Shown: one piece after another, positions 1 to 8,038 of the stretch
How the letters are laid out: the number at the start of each line of letters is the position of its first letter
Numbering within the stretch: the first letter of the stretch is position 1
Source: JAEZDR01 sp039811185
Lineage (GTDB): Bacteria; Bacteroidota; Bacteroidia; Chitinophagales; Chitinophagaceae
Length of the DNA stretch: 64,000 nucleotides
Reading direction: 5' to 3'
NCBI GenBank assembly: GCA_039811185.1
Contig: JBDHYF010000001.1
Coordinates: 248,001-312,000 of the forward strand
Notes under the pieces: model-generated
Told to the model about the DNA's origin: nothing
Seen by the model: only the letters and a program-made list of their open reading frames with translations
Database searches by the model: none
Program-made: the position numbers and the translations under genes

Positions 1-1239
1 TTTGGGATGATGCAATTCTTTTTCAGGCCATTTAAGAAAAGAATTTTCCGGAGGCTGATTGCTCCGGCAGTAACCCTTTCGGTTATCTGGATGTTTGCGT
101 TTGTTGCGGGCGGCGCTCCTTCCGTTTTACGGGCAGCGGTAATGTTTTCTATTTTCACGGTTGCCGGTTTGTTCAGCCGTCGTGGTAATATATTTAACAC
201 CCTGGCAGGTTCGGCATTTTTGCTGCTTGCTTTCGATCCGTTTGCCCTTTGGGACGTGGGATTCCAGCTCTCCTATGCTGCCGTGTTCAGCATTGTGCTC
301 CTCCAGCGCCCCATCTACAATGCAATCCTTTTTACCAACCCGCTCATCGATGCCATCTGGAAGCTGTCGTCTGTAACGCTTGCCGCACAGGTGTTTACCA
401 CACCGATAGTGATGTACCATTTCCATCAGATTCCCACACTGTTTCTAATAGCCAACCTCGTTGCCGTACCGCTGGCAGGCATCATTCTCATGGGCGAAAT
501 CCTGCTTGTGGTTATCGGTGCTACGGCGGCGGCTCCCATCGCCGGAACGCTGCTCTCTGTTTTGCTGAAGGCGCTGAACGTGCATATCCTGCGCCTCAAC
601 AACATTCCGTTTAAAGTAATCGACAGCATTCAGATAAACATCGTTCAGGCAATCTTGCTGATGCTTGTAATTGTATTCATTTTTTTCTTTTTACAAACCA
701 AAAAGCCACAACACTTTACAGCCGCACTCAGCCTTATGCTGATTTGCTCCATCATCAGCACCGCAAACATTTTAATGCAGCGTAAGCAAGATTACATCAC
801 GGTGTACGAGGTGCCGGGCCATTCCGCCTTCGATATTACTTCAAACGGGAAATATCATTTTTTTTCCGACACAGCGCTTATCCGCAACAGTTCGCAACAA
901 AATTTTCATCTTACTCCTTCGCGCATTGCAGCTTTCAGCAACACCATGAAATCTGAAACGGCTTTGCTGCATCCCACAACGCTGAAAACAGCGAACGACT
1001 TCATTTTTGTTGCGAACGGAAGTATAGAAAGCTATCCGAAAAATGCTTCGGTTGTTATTCTATCGCGACACAGCAAGGTATCATTCGACAGCCTTGCACA
1101 ACTAAAGCAATGCAAGTACATTGTGGCCGATGCAAGCAGCACGCGAAATGCAGTTTTAAAATGGAAGAAAGAAGCAGGGCGATTAAATTTGCGCTTTCAT
1201 GCCGTAACAGATGCCGGTGCATGGAAGCTAAACCTCTAA
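1..1239 (+). CDS. comEC: ComEC/Rec2-family DNA uptake channel, C-terminal part (cut by window edge)
   Basis: ComEC is the inner-membrane channel that takes up single-stranded DNA during transformation. The reading frame is open to the first base, so the gene starts upstream and only its last 412 codons are visible. The visible part is a polytopic membrane region with the family signature FVAGGAPSVLRAAVM and a later DPFALWDVGFQLSYAAV, typical of the Competence domain, with several more hydrophobic helices to about residue 240. The soluble tail after that has no HxHxDH motif, so a functional metallo-beta-lactamase domain is not evident, and many Bacteroidota homologues are similarly short. It ends 10 bases before purH, which suggests co-transcription. 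Family assignment is firm; transformation competence is not shown. Confidence 0.85.
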   Translation, partial: FGMMQFFFRPFKKRIFRRLIAPAVTLSVIWMFAFVAGGAPSVLRAAVMFSIFTVAGLFSRRGNIFNTLAGSAFLLLAFDPFALWDVGFQLSYAAVFSIVLLQRPIYNAILFTNPLIDAIWKLSSVTLAAQVFTTPIVMYHFHQIPTLFLIANLVAVPLAGIILMGEILLVVIGATAAAPIAGTLLSVLLKALNVHILRLNNIPFKVIDSIQINIVQAILLMLVIVFIFFFLQTKKPQHFTAALSLMLICSIISTANILMQRKQDYITVYEVPGHSAFDITSNGKYHFFSDTALIRNSSQQNFHLTPSRIAAFSNTMKSETALLHPTTLKTANDFIFVANGSIESYPKNASVVILSRHSKVSFDSLAQLKQCKYIVADASSTRNAVLKWKKEAGRLNLRFHAVTDAGAWKLNL

Positions 1240-1249
1240 ATTTTTTGCC

Positions 1250-2743
1250 ATGAACAAGGCTATAAAATCTGCCTTAATTTCTGTTTTTTACAAGGATGGA
1301 CTTGAAGACCTTTTGCAATTTCTCAGTCAACAACAAATAACCATTTACTCAACGGGCGGCACCAAAAAGTTTATTGATGAACTTGGCGTTCCCTGCATTG
1401 CTGTTGAAGACATTACCGGATTCCCTTCCATTCTTGACGGCCGCGTAAAAACGCTTCACCCCAAGGTGTACGGCGGCATTCTTGCTAACCGTTCGAACGC
1501 CGGCCACATGCAGCAACTTGAGGAGTTTAGCCTTCCGGAAATTGATTTGGTGATTGTTGATTTGTATCCGTTTGAAGAAACGGTTGCACGCTCAGCAAAT
1601 GAAGCAGAGATTATTGAGAAGATTGATATCGGCGGCCCTTCGATGATACGTGCGGCAGCAAAAAATTTCAACGACGTTGTGGTAGTGGCGAAGAAGTGTG
1701 ATTACCACTTTTTGCTGGAGATGCTGAAACGGCAGCAGAACACTACCACGGTTGAACAGAGAAGAATATTTGCTTCAAAAGCATTTGAGGTGGTAAAGGA
1801 GTACGACACAGCCATCAGCAACTACTTCAGCAACCGTTCAACCACTCCGCTCCGGTACGGCGAAAATGCACATCAAAAAGCGCACTTCACCGGAAACCTG
1901 GAAAGTGTTTTTACGCAACTAAACGGGAAACAACTCTCGTACAATAATTTGGTAGATGTAAACGCGGCGATTGAACTGGCGGCCGAATTTAACGCCTTAG
2001 AGGGAATTGTTTTTGCCATTATAAAACACACCAACGTTTGCGGGATGGCGCAGCGCAATGATGTGCTGACGGCTTGGCAAGATGCACTTGCCGGCGACCC
2101 GCAAAGTGCATTTGGCGGCGTGCTTGTTTGTACCGGCACCATTGATACCGACGTTGCGGCGGCCATTAACGAAATTTTCTTTGAGGTGCTGATAGCGCCT
2201 TCCTTCACAAAGACCGCACTGGATGTGCTCACTAAAAAGAAAAACCGGATTCTTCTTCAACAGAACAGCGCATACAAAGCACCCGGTTTACACTCAAAGA
2301 CGCTTTTAAACGGATCCATCCATCAGGAGCAGGACATCGGAAACTTTCTTGACTGGACTGAAAAAGGCGGGCGTTCCGTTACGGAAGCGGAAAGGAAAGA
2401 CCTTGAATTTGCCAACCTGATTGTAAAACATTTGAAAAGCAATGCCATTGCGATTGTAAAAAACAGACAGCTCATTGGAAAGGGCTGTGGTCAAACCAGC
2501 CGGATAGATGCGTTGCAGCACGCCATTGACAGCGCTGTAAAATTCGGCTTCAGCACCGAGGGTGCCGTACTTGCGTCGGATGCGTTTTTCCCTTTCGACG
2601 ATTGCGTATCGCTTGCACACCGAAACGGCATCACCGCCTTTATTCAGCCGGGCGGCTCTCTGCGCGACGAAGACAGTTTTGCTTATTGCAAAAGCAACCA
2701 ACTCGCAATGGTGGTAACCGGTTTAAGACATTTCAAACATTAA
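1250..2743 (+). CDS. purH: Bifunctional AICAR formyltransferase / IMP cyclohydrolase PurH
   Basis: PurH catalyses the last two steps of de novo IMP synthesis in the cytoplasm: formyl transfer from 10-formyl-THF to AICAR, then ring closure. The 497-residue protein has the N-terminal MGS-like cyclohydrolase domain (STGGTKKFI near residue 36, then GRVKTLHPKVYGGIL) and the C-terminal transformylase domain opening with RYGENAHQKA. The end of the protein (AFIQPGGSLRDED) is also characteristic. Length is slightly below the roughly 510-530 of well-known homologues but no domain is missing. It follows comEC closely with no visible promoter between them. No other purine genes are in the window. Confidence 0.97.
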   Translation: MNKAIKSALISVFYKDGLEDLLQFLSQQQITIYSTGGTKKFIDELGVPCIAVEDITGFPSILDGRVKTLHPKVYGGILANRSNAGHMQQLEEFSLPEIDLVIVDLYPFEETVARSANEAEIIEKIDIGGPSMIRAAAKNFNDVVVVAKKCDYHFLLEMLKRQQNTTTVEQRRIFASKAFEVVKEYDTAISNYFSNRSTTPLRYGENAHQKAHFTGNLESVFTQLNGKQLSYNNLVDVNAAIELAAEFNALEGIVFAIIKHTNVCGMAQRNDVLTAWQDALAGDPQSAFGGVLVCTGTIDTDVAAAINEIFFEVLIAPSFTKTALDVLTKKKNRILLQQNSAYKAPGLHSKTLLNGSIHQEQDIGNFLDWTEKGGRSVTEAERKDLEFANLIVKHLKSNAIAIVKNRQLIGKGCGQTSRIDALQHAIDSAVKFGFSTEGAVLASDAFFPFDDCVSLAHRNGITAFIQPGGSLRDEDSFAYCKSNQLAMVVTGLRHFKH

Positions 2744-2799
2744 AATATCATCGGCAATGCCGGTCTGCGTTTTGCCAAATGATATAAAATTTTATAATG

Positions 2800-2807
2800 T
2801 AAATTTG
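2800..2807 (+). promoter_or_regulatory. Bacteroidota -7 promoter element upstream of the superoxide dismutase gene
   Basis: TAAATTTG matches the Bacteroidota -7 consensus TAnnTTTG exactly and lies about 30 bases before the sod start. A TTTTG that could serve as the -33 element ends 25 bases upstream, which is longer than the usual spacing. Between them, at 2783-2796, is a perfect 14-base palindrome (TATAAAATTTTATA), which could be an operator or just AT-rich sequence. Confidence 0.5.
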
Positions 2808-2838
2808 CTTATATTTTTCACTTATAAATTATATAACT

Positions 2839-3450
2839 ATGTCGTTTAGCTTACCTGATTTACCGTATGGTTTCGATGCGCTTGAACCTTACATCGACAA
2901 ACAAACCATGGAAATCCATCATGGAAAACACCACCGGGCCTACGTGGATAATTTAAACAAAGCCATTGCAGGCACTGAATACGAAAACAAAAGCCTGGAA
3001 GAAATTTTAAAGCACGTTGGCAGCCTTTCGCCTGCCGTGCGCAACAATGGTGGCGGACACTGGAATCATAGTTTCTTTTGGGATATTATGGCGCCTCATG
3101 CGGGCGGTTCTCCTTCAGGCGAACTGGCTCAGGCTATTGATGCGACCTTTGGCTCGTTCGACGCATTTAAAGAAAAGTTTGCCAATGCAGGCGCAACACG
3201 TTTCGGCAGCGGCTGGGCCTGGCTTATTGTAAACAACGGAAAGCTGGAGGTTACTTCCACACCCAATCAGGACAATCCGCTCATGGATATTGCCGAAACA
3301 AAAGGCCACCCTTTACTCGGTGTGGATGTATGGGAACACGCTTATTATCTGAAATACCAGAACCGCCGTCCGGAGTACCTTACCAATTTCTGGAATGTCG
3401 TAAACTGGGCAAAGGTTTCTGAGATATACGCAGAATCGAAGCACAAATAA
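2839..3450 (+). CDS. Superoxide dismutase, Fe/Mn family
   Basis: Cytoplasmic enzyme that dismutates superoxide to oxygen and hydrogen peroxide. The 203-residue protein has the four metal ligands at His27 (in MEIHHGKHH), His77 (in GGHWNHSFFW), Asp163 and His167 (in DVWEHAYY). The GGGH context before the second ligand and the NQDNPLM segment are of the Mn-type or cambialistic kind rather than the classic Fe-type AAQ, so manganese or mixed metal use is inferred. No signal peptide is present. The gene has its own promoter element and is followed at once by an intrinsic terminator, so it is probably monocistronic. Confidence 0.95.
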   Translation: MSFSLPDLPYGFDALEPYIDKQTMEIHHGKHHRAYVDNLNKAIAGTEYENKSLEEILKHVGSLSPAVRNNGGGHWNHSFFWDIMAPHAGGSPSGELAQAIDATFGSFDAFKEKFANAGATRFGSGWAWLIVNNGKLEVTSTPNQDNPLMDIAETKGHPLLGVDVWEHAYYLKYQNRRPEYLTNFWNVVNWAKVSEIYAESKHK

Positions 3451-3470
3451 TTTCGAATCACTAATATTGC

Positions 3471-3497
3471 ATCCCGTTACCAAACGGGATTTTTTTT
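3471..3497 (+). terminator. Intrinsic terminator of sod, touching the next start codon
   Basis: An 8-bp perfect stem (ATCCCGTT / AACGGGAT) with a 4-base loop is followed by seven T residues. The T-run ends directly against the ATG of the following lipoprotein gene. Confidence 0.85.
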
Positions 3498-4076
3498 ATG
3501 AAAAATATTCTATTTCCCTTAGCCGCCATCGTGCTTGCTTCCTGCTCGGAAAAAGCAACGGTTACCGTTATCTCCAATGGAGAATTTGTGAAAGGAGCAA
3601 CGGCTTCATCGTTCAGCATTAATAAAGGAAACAGTTATTTGCAGCAGGAAATTGTTATGGGTTCAAACGATAAGCTGACAGCAAAAACGACGGCCGGTGA
3701 TAAAGAAGCGCCGCTTTCCGGAGCGGGATATTATGTATGGAACCTGCGCACCGACACCCTCATTGGCAGCATTCAGCGCATCAATGCCGGCAACACCACC
3801 GACCAAACCATTACGCAGGAAAAGCTTAAACACACCATCGATAGTCTTCAAAACCTGCTGAACAATAATATTTCCGGAAGCACTGCATTTTTTGTGGCAC
3901 CGGGCGCACTACAGAAACTTACTTCCGGAAGCGATGTATATTTTGTTGGGCCCTTTAACCGGTTACCGGCTCAGCTCGATGAGAATATCGTTTCCGAAAA
4001 CACTGAAGTTTTCAAGTTCTACACTTCCAAAGATGTGCGTGAGCAGATTGAAAGGCTGAAGGGCTTTCTGGAATAA
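3498..4076 (+). CDS. Hypothetical lipoprotein
   Basis: A 192-residue protein of unknown function. The N-terminus is a lipoprotein signal peptide (MKNILFPLAAIVLASC) with the acylated Cys at position 16, so it should be anchored in the cell envelope facing the periplasm. The rest is soluble and moderately polar, with a likely helix around residues 110-125; I recognise no domain. Its start codon directly follows the T-tract of the sod terminator, leaving no room for a ribosome-binding site; expression would rely on read-through or an internal start of transcription. Its stop codon abuts the stop codon of convergent galE with no base between them. Confidence 0.75.
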   Translation: MKNILFPLAAIVLASCSEKATVTVISNGEFVKGATASSFSINKGNSYLQQEIVMGSNDKLTAKTTAGDKEAPLSGAGYYVWNLRTDTLIGSIQRINAGNTTDQTITQEKLKHTIDSLQNLLNNNISGSTAFFVAPGALQKLTSGSDVYFVGPFNRLPAQLDENIVSENTEVFKFYTSKDVREQIERLKGFLE

Positions 4077-5105
4077 CTATTTTTCCGCTGCGTTCAGTTT
4101 CTGCTCCCACTTCCAGGCAGTCTCCATCATCACGTTGAGGTCGTATTTTATTTGCCAGCCAAGCTGTTTCACTGCGTAATCGTTGTTCGCATAAATAGCA
4201 ACTACATCGCCCGGGCGCCTGGGTCCAATTACGTAGTTCAGTTTCTCGCCGGAAACTTTCTCAAATGCGGTAATCGCCTCCAGCACGGTAACGCCGTTTC
4301 CGGTTCCGAGGTTAAAAACTTCTACCTGGTTTTGATTTTTTTGCTGCACCAGCATTTGCAAAGCCAGCGTATGCGCATGAGCAATATCGCTAACATGTAT
4401 AAAGTCGCGCAGGCAGCTTCCGTCGCGGGTGTCATAATCAGTTCCATACACCTGCATTTGCGGCAATTTTCCGATGGCCGTTTGCGTGATGGCCGGAACG
4501 AGGTTTTGTGGCCTGCCGAGCGGAACTTCGCCCATTGCAATGGAGGGGTGCGCACCAACAGGATTGAAATATCGCAACAAAATAATCTGGATGTCCGGAT
4601 GTGCAACTGCAAAGTCCTGCAAAATTTTCTCGCCCATTTGTTTTGTTGCACCATAGGGCGATTCTGCGGGCTTCTGCGGCGTCTTCTCGGTTACGGGAAT
4701 AGTATCGGGGTTTCCGTACACCGTACAGCTTGATGAAAAAACGAAGTTCTTTACCTGAAATGTCTCCACACATTTTAGCAGGTTTATCAAACCGTTAATG
4801 TTGTTTTCGTAATACATCAGTGGTTCAGCCACCGACTCTCCCACTGCTTTATAAGCCGCGAAATGAATGATACCGCTGATATCGGTATTGCTTTCAAACA
4901 CATTATGAATGGCTGCAAAATCTTTCAGGTCAACCGTATAATTGCGAATCTTTTTTCCGGTTATTTTCTCGGCAGCCTCCAGCAACATTGTGGTGCTTTT
5001 AGAGTTATCATCGACAGAAATCACCTCAAACCCATTCTCAATTAAATCAACAACAGTATGAGCGCCGATGTATCCGCAGCCACCCGTAACCAAGATTTTT
5101 GACAT
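4077..5105 (-). CDS. galE: UDP-glucose 4-epimerase GalE
   Basis: GalE interconverts UDP-glucose and UDP-galactose with bound NAD, feeding galactose metabolism and surface polysaccharide synthesis. The 342-residue protein is an extended short-chain dehydrogenase: the NAD-binding GGCGYIG sits at residues 8-14, the catalytic Ser/Thr in FSSSCTVYG near residue 126, and the YxxxK pair at Tyr151 and Lys155 (SPYGATKQ). The C-terminal substrate region includes GPRRPGDVVAIYA. I chose the ATG giving MSKILVTGG rather than the ATG two codons upstream because the Rossmann strand then begins normally. The gene stands alone and converges on the lipoprotein gene. Confidence 0.94.
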   Translation of the reverse strand: MSKILVTGGCGYIGAHTVVDLIENGFEVISVDDNSKSTTMLLEAAEKITGKKIRNYTVDLKDFAAIHNVFESNTDISGIIHFAAYKAVGESVAEPLMYYENNINGLINLLKCVETFQVKNFVFSSSCTVYGNPDTIPVTEKTPQKPAESPYGATKQMGEKILQDFAVAHPDIQIILLRYFNPVGAHPSIAMGEVPLGRPQNLVPAITQTAIGKLPQMQVYGTDYDTRDGSCLRDFIHVSDIAHAHTLALQMLVQQKNQNQVEVFNLGTGNGVTVLEAITAFEKVSGEKLNYVIGPRRPGDVVAIYANNDYAVKQLGWQIKYDLNVMMETAWKWEQKLNAAEK

Positions 5106-5167
5106 CTTCATTTATTTTTAGAATCGAAACAAAGATGAAAAATTAAGGGCTTCGAAAAAACTTTAAT

Positions 5168-5734
5168 TTATTCGCCAGCGGGCAAAAGCCTCTTTGCGTG
5201 CACCGCCTCACTTAGCCAGATAAATTCCGTTAAGAATTGATGTACTGCGTGATGAAATTTTTGATCGGTGATATTGCCCGCTTCGTCGAATACTTTATCT
5301 ACTTGTGGAAGAATGAGCATCGATGGCGATACGATACCGAAGAGCGCTGCACCCAACAAAATCATTTGCTGACTTGAGCGCATACCGCCAAACCTTCCGT
5401 TCGATGCCGCAACGATGCCAAAAGTTTTATGCGGTTGCTTCGGAAAATAATCAAGTAAATTTTTCAGTGCCGACGAGTAGCTTCCATTGTATTCAGGCGA
5501 CACCAATATAAAACCATCGGCAGCAAACATGGTGGCAGCAAGCGGCCGGAAGGCCTCGGGAGTGGTTTCTACGCTGTTAAAGACTTTGTCGAAGAGCGGG
5601 AGTTGCCACTCGCGAACATCAATTAAAGAAACGGCGTGGCGACCGTCTTTTTCGAGTTGTTGCTGTAAGTGAAGAGCAGCCCGGAACGACAAGCTGTTTG
5701 CCTTCGGGCTGCCGGAAATAATTACCAAATTCAT
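5168..5734 (-). CDS. NAD(P)H-dependent FMN reductase / flavodoxin-like oxidoreductase
   Basis: A 188-residue cytoplasmic flavoprotein of the NADPH-dependent FMN reductase family. The start VIISGSPKANSLSFRAA carries the phosphate-binding loop for FMN, and LVSPEYNGSYSSALKNLLDY is the usual flavin-contacting segment of this family. Such enzymes reduce quinones, azo compounds or chromate; the natural substrate cannot be told from sequence. It is the last gene of a run pirin-yceI-this gene, only 8 bases after yceI, so it likely shares their promoter and the proposed MarR control. Confidence 0.88.
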   Translation of the reverse strand: MNLVIISGSPKANSLSFRAALHLQQQLEKDGRHAVSLIDVREWQLPLFDKVFNSVETTPEAFRPLAATMFAADGFILVSPEYNGSYSSALKNLLDYFPKQPHKTFGIVAASNGRFGGMRSSQQMILLGAALFGIVSPSMLILPQVDKVFDEAGNITDQKFHHAVHQFLTEFIWLSEAVHAKRLLPAGE

Positions 5735-5742
5735 ATCTGCTA

Positions 5743-6276
5743 CTAACCGTTTTGTTTCGTCATTTGCACGTGTATATCAAGCTTTACGTCATCCCCCACA
5801 ACAATTCCTCCCGTCTCCGTAACCGCACTCCAGGTGAGGCCGAAATCTTTGCGGTTTATCTTGCCTGATATTTCAAATCCGAGCTTCTCCTGTCCATAAG
5901 GATCCGTCATTTTTCCATTGAAAACTACGTCCAGTTTTATTTCGCGGGTAACATCTTTCAGGGTGAGATCGCCTGTTAATTCAAACTCGTCTTCGCTGCG
6001 CTTTTCAAGTTTTTTAGACGTAAACTTCAGTATAGGAAACTTTTCGGCATCAAAAAAATCGGCGCTCTTAAGGTGAAGGTCGCGTTGTTCGTTTTTCGTT
6101 TGTATGCTTGCAGTGTTTGCTTGAAAGCTAACAGATGCAGAAGTTAAATCGTCTTCATTTTCAAGACGCATCTCTCCGTCAAAATCCGAAAAAAGACCGG
6201 AGATAGATGAAATCATTAAGTGTTTTACCTTAAAGTTGATTTCTGAATGTGCCGGATCGATTTTGTAAGTTGTCAT
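5743..6276 (-). CDS. YceI-family lipid/isoprenoid-binding protein
   Basis: A 177-residue YceI-domain protein, a lipocalin-like barrel that binds polyisoprenoids or amphipathic molecules. The family start (YKIDPAHSEINFKVKHLMIS) and the segment GDLTLKDVTREIKLDV are clear. Unlike E. coli YceI it has no signal peptide, so it should be cytoplasmic, as in many Bacteroidota paralogues. An upstream TTG is possible, but the ATG giving MTTYKID leaves 5 bases after the pirin stop and fits the family. It is the middle gene of the pirin operon. Confidence 0.9.
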   Translation of the reverse strand: MTTYKIDPAHSEINFKVKHLMISSISGLFSDFDGEMRLENEDDLTSASVSFQANTASIQTKNEQRDLHLKSADFFDAEKFPILKFTSKKLEKRSEDEFELTGDLTLKDVTREIKLDVVFNGKMTDPYGQEKLGFEISGKINRKDFGLTWSAVTETGGIVVGDDVKLDIHVQMTKQNG

Positions 6277-6281
6277 AATTA

Positions 6282-6998
6282 TCAATCTTTATTAAGTAAA
6301 GGAATTTCTATCAGCAATATTTCAGCAGATGCAGCCGCTTCTAATTCGAAGGCGGTTGTGTCCGATATCATCAGCGCATCACGTTGTTTCAGATCCACGC
6401 CTGCAACGATTGCCTGTCCACTTATCACAAACGCATACACGCCGTGACCATTCTCATTTAAGCTGTACTGAAGATTCTTAGCACCGCTCATTCGTGCCAG
6501 AGAAATCCATGCCGACTGATTGATGGAAAGCGTCTCGGGCATATTGGGCGCAACTAAAAAGGTGAATGTGTCGGTTTGAATGAGGTTTGAGTAATCTTTT
6601 TGCCGGTAGCTCGGTGTGAGTTCCGTTGTGCTTGGGAAAATCCAAATCTGTAACAGTTCGGCCGGCTCGGTTTTACTGTGATTGAATTCGCTGTGTTCGA
6701 TGCCGCTGCCTGCTGTCATAACCTGCACTTCGTAAGGGCGAATAACGCCATTTCCTCCACTGCTATCGGCGTGTGCAAGGGCCCCGCGAAGCGGAAGGCT
6801 GATGATTTCCATGTTGTTGTGCGGATGTGTTCCAAAGCCCGCGCCGGCAGCAATTACATCATCGTTCAGCACGCGCAGCGCACCAAAACTGATATTCGCC
6901 GGATTATGATATTTTCCAAACGAGAAACTGTGATGACTTTGCAGCCAGCTTAGGCCGGTGAATCCCCGGCTTTCGGCAGATTGTTTTTGCGTTTTCAT
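6282..6998 (-). CDS. Pirin family protein
   Basis: A 238-residue bicupin of the pirin family. The metal-binding motif of the N-terminal cupin is visible as HPHNNMEI (about residues 58-65) and GSGIEHSE (about 98-105), giving three His and one Glu ligand. Some pirins act as quercetin 2,3-dioxygenases or redox sensors, but function varies, so no substrate is assigned. It is the first gene of a three-gene run with yceI and an FMN reductase, and lies 34 bases downstream of the MarR gene. An inverted repeat related to the one before marR sits in that gap. Confidence 0.93.
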   Translation of the reverse strand: MKTQKQSAESRGFTGLSWLQSHHSFSFGKYHNPANISFGALRVLNDDVIAAGAGFGTHPHNNMEIISLPLRGALAHADSSGGNGVIRPYEVQVMTAGSGIEHSEFNHSKTEPAELLQIWIFPSTTELTPSYRQKDYSNLIQTDTFTFLVAPNMPETLSINQSAWISLARMSGAKNLQYSLNENGHGVYAFVISGQAIVAGVDLKQRDALMISDTTAFELEAAASAEILLIEIPLLNKD

Positions 6999-7002
6999 AA
7001 TG

Positions 7003-7020
7003 AATGTATGTACATCTATT
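7003..7020 (-). promoter_or_regulatory. Candidate MarR operator before the pirin operon
   Basis: An 18-base imperfect inverted repeat pairs at 7 of 9 positions around a perfect ATGTACAT core. It lies in the 34-base gap between marR and pirin. On the coding strand it contains ACATACATT, the same nine bases found just upstream of the marR start, 4 bases before the pirin ATG. Confidence 0.5.
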
Positions 7021-7032
7021 AAGTTAAAAAAT

Positions 7033-7485
7033 TTAGTTGTCTAAAAATTCATTGAGCAAGCTGTTCAGTTGTGCGCATTTGCTTTCTGTCAGCTTCAGAT
7101 GCTTTTCTATTGCCCGGTTAATGCCGGTGGTGGCTATTTGCAGCAGCGCAATGCCTTCGTCAGAAATAGTAACCAATGTTTCGCGGCGGTCTTTGCTGGA
7201 TGTAAACCGGGTTACCAGGCGCTTAGCTTCGAGCCGGTCGATAATTCTCGGAACGTTGCTTCCTTTTTCAATCATCCTGTTTCCAATGTCTTTGTTGCAC
7301 ATAGCGGCCGGATGCGATCCTTTTAATATACGAAGCACGTTATATTGCTCGTGGGTTAAACCCAGTTGCTTCAGACCTTTCGAGAATCCGCTTTTCAAAT
7401 ACCAGGCAGCATACATGATATGTACGGCTGCACGCTGTTTTTCGTTCTTAAAATGGCTGCTCAATATGGCTTTCTCCAACTTCAC
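7033..7485 (-). CDS. MarR-family transcriptional regulator
   Basis: A 150-residue winged-helix repressor of the MarR family, expected to be a dimer that releases DNA on binding a phenolic or oxidant signal. The core is LTHEQYNVLRILKG followed by the recognition region (IDRLEAKRLVTRFTSSKDRRETLVTI), whose D-R wing motif is typical. No ATG lies near the expected start; a GTG giving VKLEKAIL matches the usual N-terminus of Bacteroidota homologues and is preferred over a TTG nine codons upstream. A palindrome and a good promoter lie immediately upstream, which suggests autoregulation, and the pirin operon directly downstream is the likely target. Confidence 0.9.
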   Translation of the reverse strand: MKLEKAILSSHFKNEKQRAAVHIMYAAWYLKSGFSKGLKQLGLTHEQYNVLRILKGSHPAAMCNKDIGNRMIEKGSNVPRIIDRLEAKRLVTRFTSSKDRRETLVTISDEGIALLQIATTGINRAIEKHLKLTESKCAQLNSLLNEFLDN

Positions 7486-7489
7486 AACA

Positions 7490-7511
7490 CAAATGTATGT
7501 ATATACATGCA
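7490..7511 (-). promoter_or_regulatory. marR promoter -7 element with overlapping palindromic operator
   Basis: On the minus strand TACATTTG (7490-7497) matches TAnnTTTG exactly, and a TTTTTG ends 20 bases upstream as the -33 element. Overlapping the -7 box is an 18-base inverted repeat (7494-7511; 8 of 9 pairs) whose centre ATGTATATACAT is a perfect palindrome. A repressor bound here would block the promoter. The predicted transcript starts at or within a few bases of the GTG start codon. Confidence 0.6.
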
Positions 7512-7598
7512 ATTTGCCAAAAATAAAAAAAGGCCTGCCCTAAACAGAGCTGGCCGTTGCTAACCTATGAAAAACACCTATTTGAAATTGAGAGTCTC

Positions 7599-7997
7599 TC
7601 AATTATTGTCTCTATTTTTTCTACGCCTTTCTTTTAGTTCGGCGCGAAGCATTTCTACAAACTTCAGGTCGGTTACAAACAGTTTGTTTACGCGTTGCTC
7701 CGAGCCGAGCACCCGTAAAAACTCCGGCTTATATTTTTTCCGGATGTTTAGCACCGCTTCTTCCAACTTTAAAGCGTCGTTTCGGATGGACATTTTTGCC
7801 GTTTTCAACTCTTCAAAATAAGGATCGTAAACCGGCCAGAACTTCTGCGCTTCTTCTACCGTTAAGTTGAGCTCTTTAGTATAAAAAGCCGCTTTTACGG
7901 CGTGCAATCTTTGGCCTCGACGGCCTTCGTTGCCCTGCGCAGCACAAATGTAACTTCCTACAAATAATAAAGTTAGGAGCAGCAATAGATTCTTCAT
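7599..7997 (-). CDS. Small exported helical protein, Spy/CpxP-like in character
   Basis: A 132-residue protein with a Sec signal peptide (MKNLLLLLTLLFVGSYICAAQG, cleavage near residue 20). The mature part is highly charged and helical, with a segment around LNLTVEEAQKFWPVYDPYFEELKTA that resembles the LTxxEAxxFWPxY pattern common in Bacteroidota periplasmic proteins annotated as sensors of misfolding or heavy metals. Function is unknown. It ends a run behind the ECF sigma and putative anti-sigma genes (41 bases after the latter), so it may take part in that envelope-stress circuit. Confidence 0.72.
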   Translation of the reverse strand: MKNLLLLLTLLFVGSYICAAQGNEGRRGQRLHAVKAAFYTKELNLTVEEAQKFWPVYDPYFEELKTAKMSIRNDALKLEEAVLNIRKKYKPEFLRVLGSEQRVNKLFVTDLKFVEMLRAELKERRRKNRDNN

Positions 7998-8038
7998 GAT
8001 TTAATTAAATTTAAATCTGTTTATAATTTTTTTTTAGA

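Noticed and set aside
4152..4733. 193-codon plus-strand ORF antisense to galE
   Set aside because: galE on the other strand is a complete, well-conserved enzyme; the antisense frame has no protein-like features.
7037..7543. 168-codon plus-strand ORF antisense to marR
   Set aside because: It is the complement of the conserved MarR gene and its promoter, with no recognisable domain.
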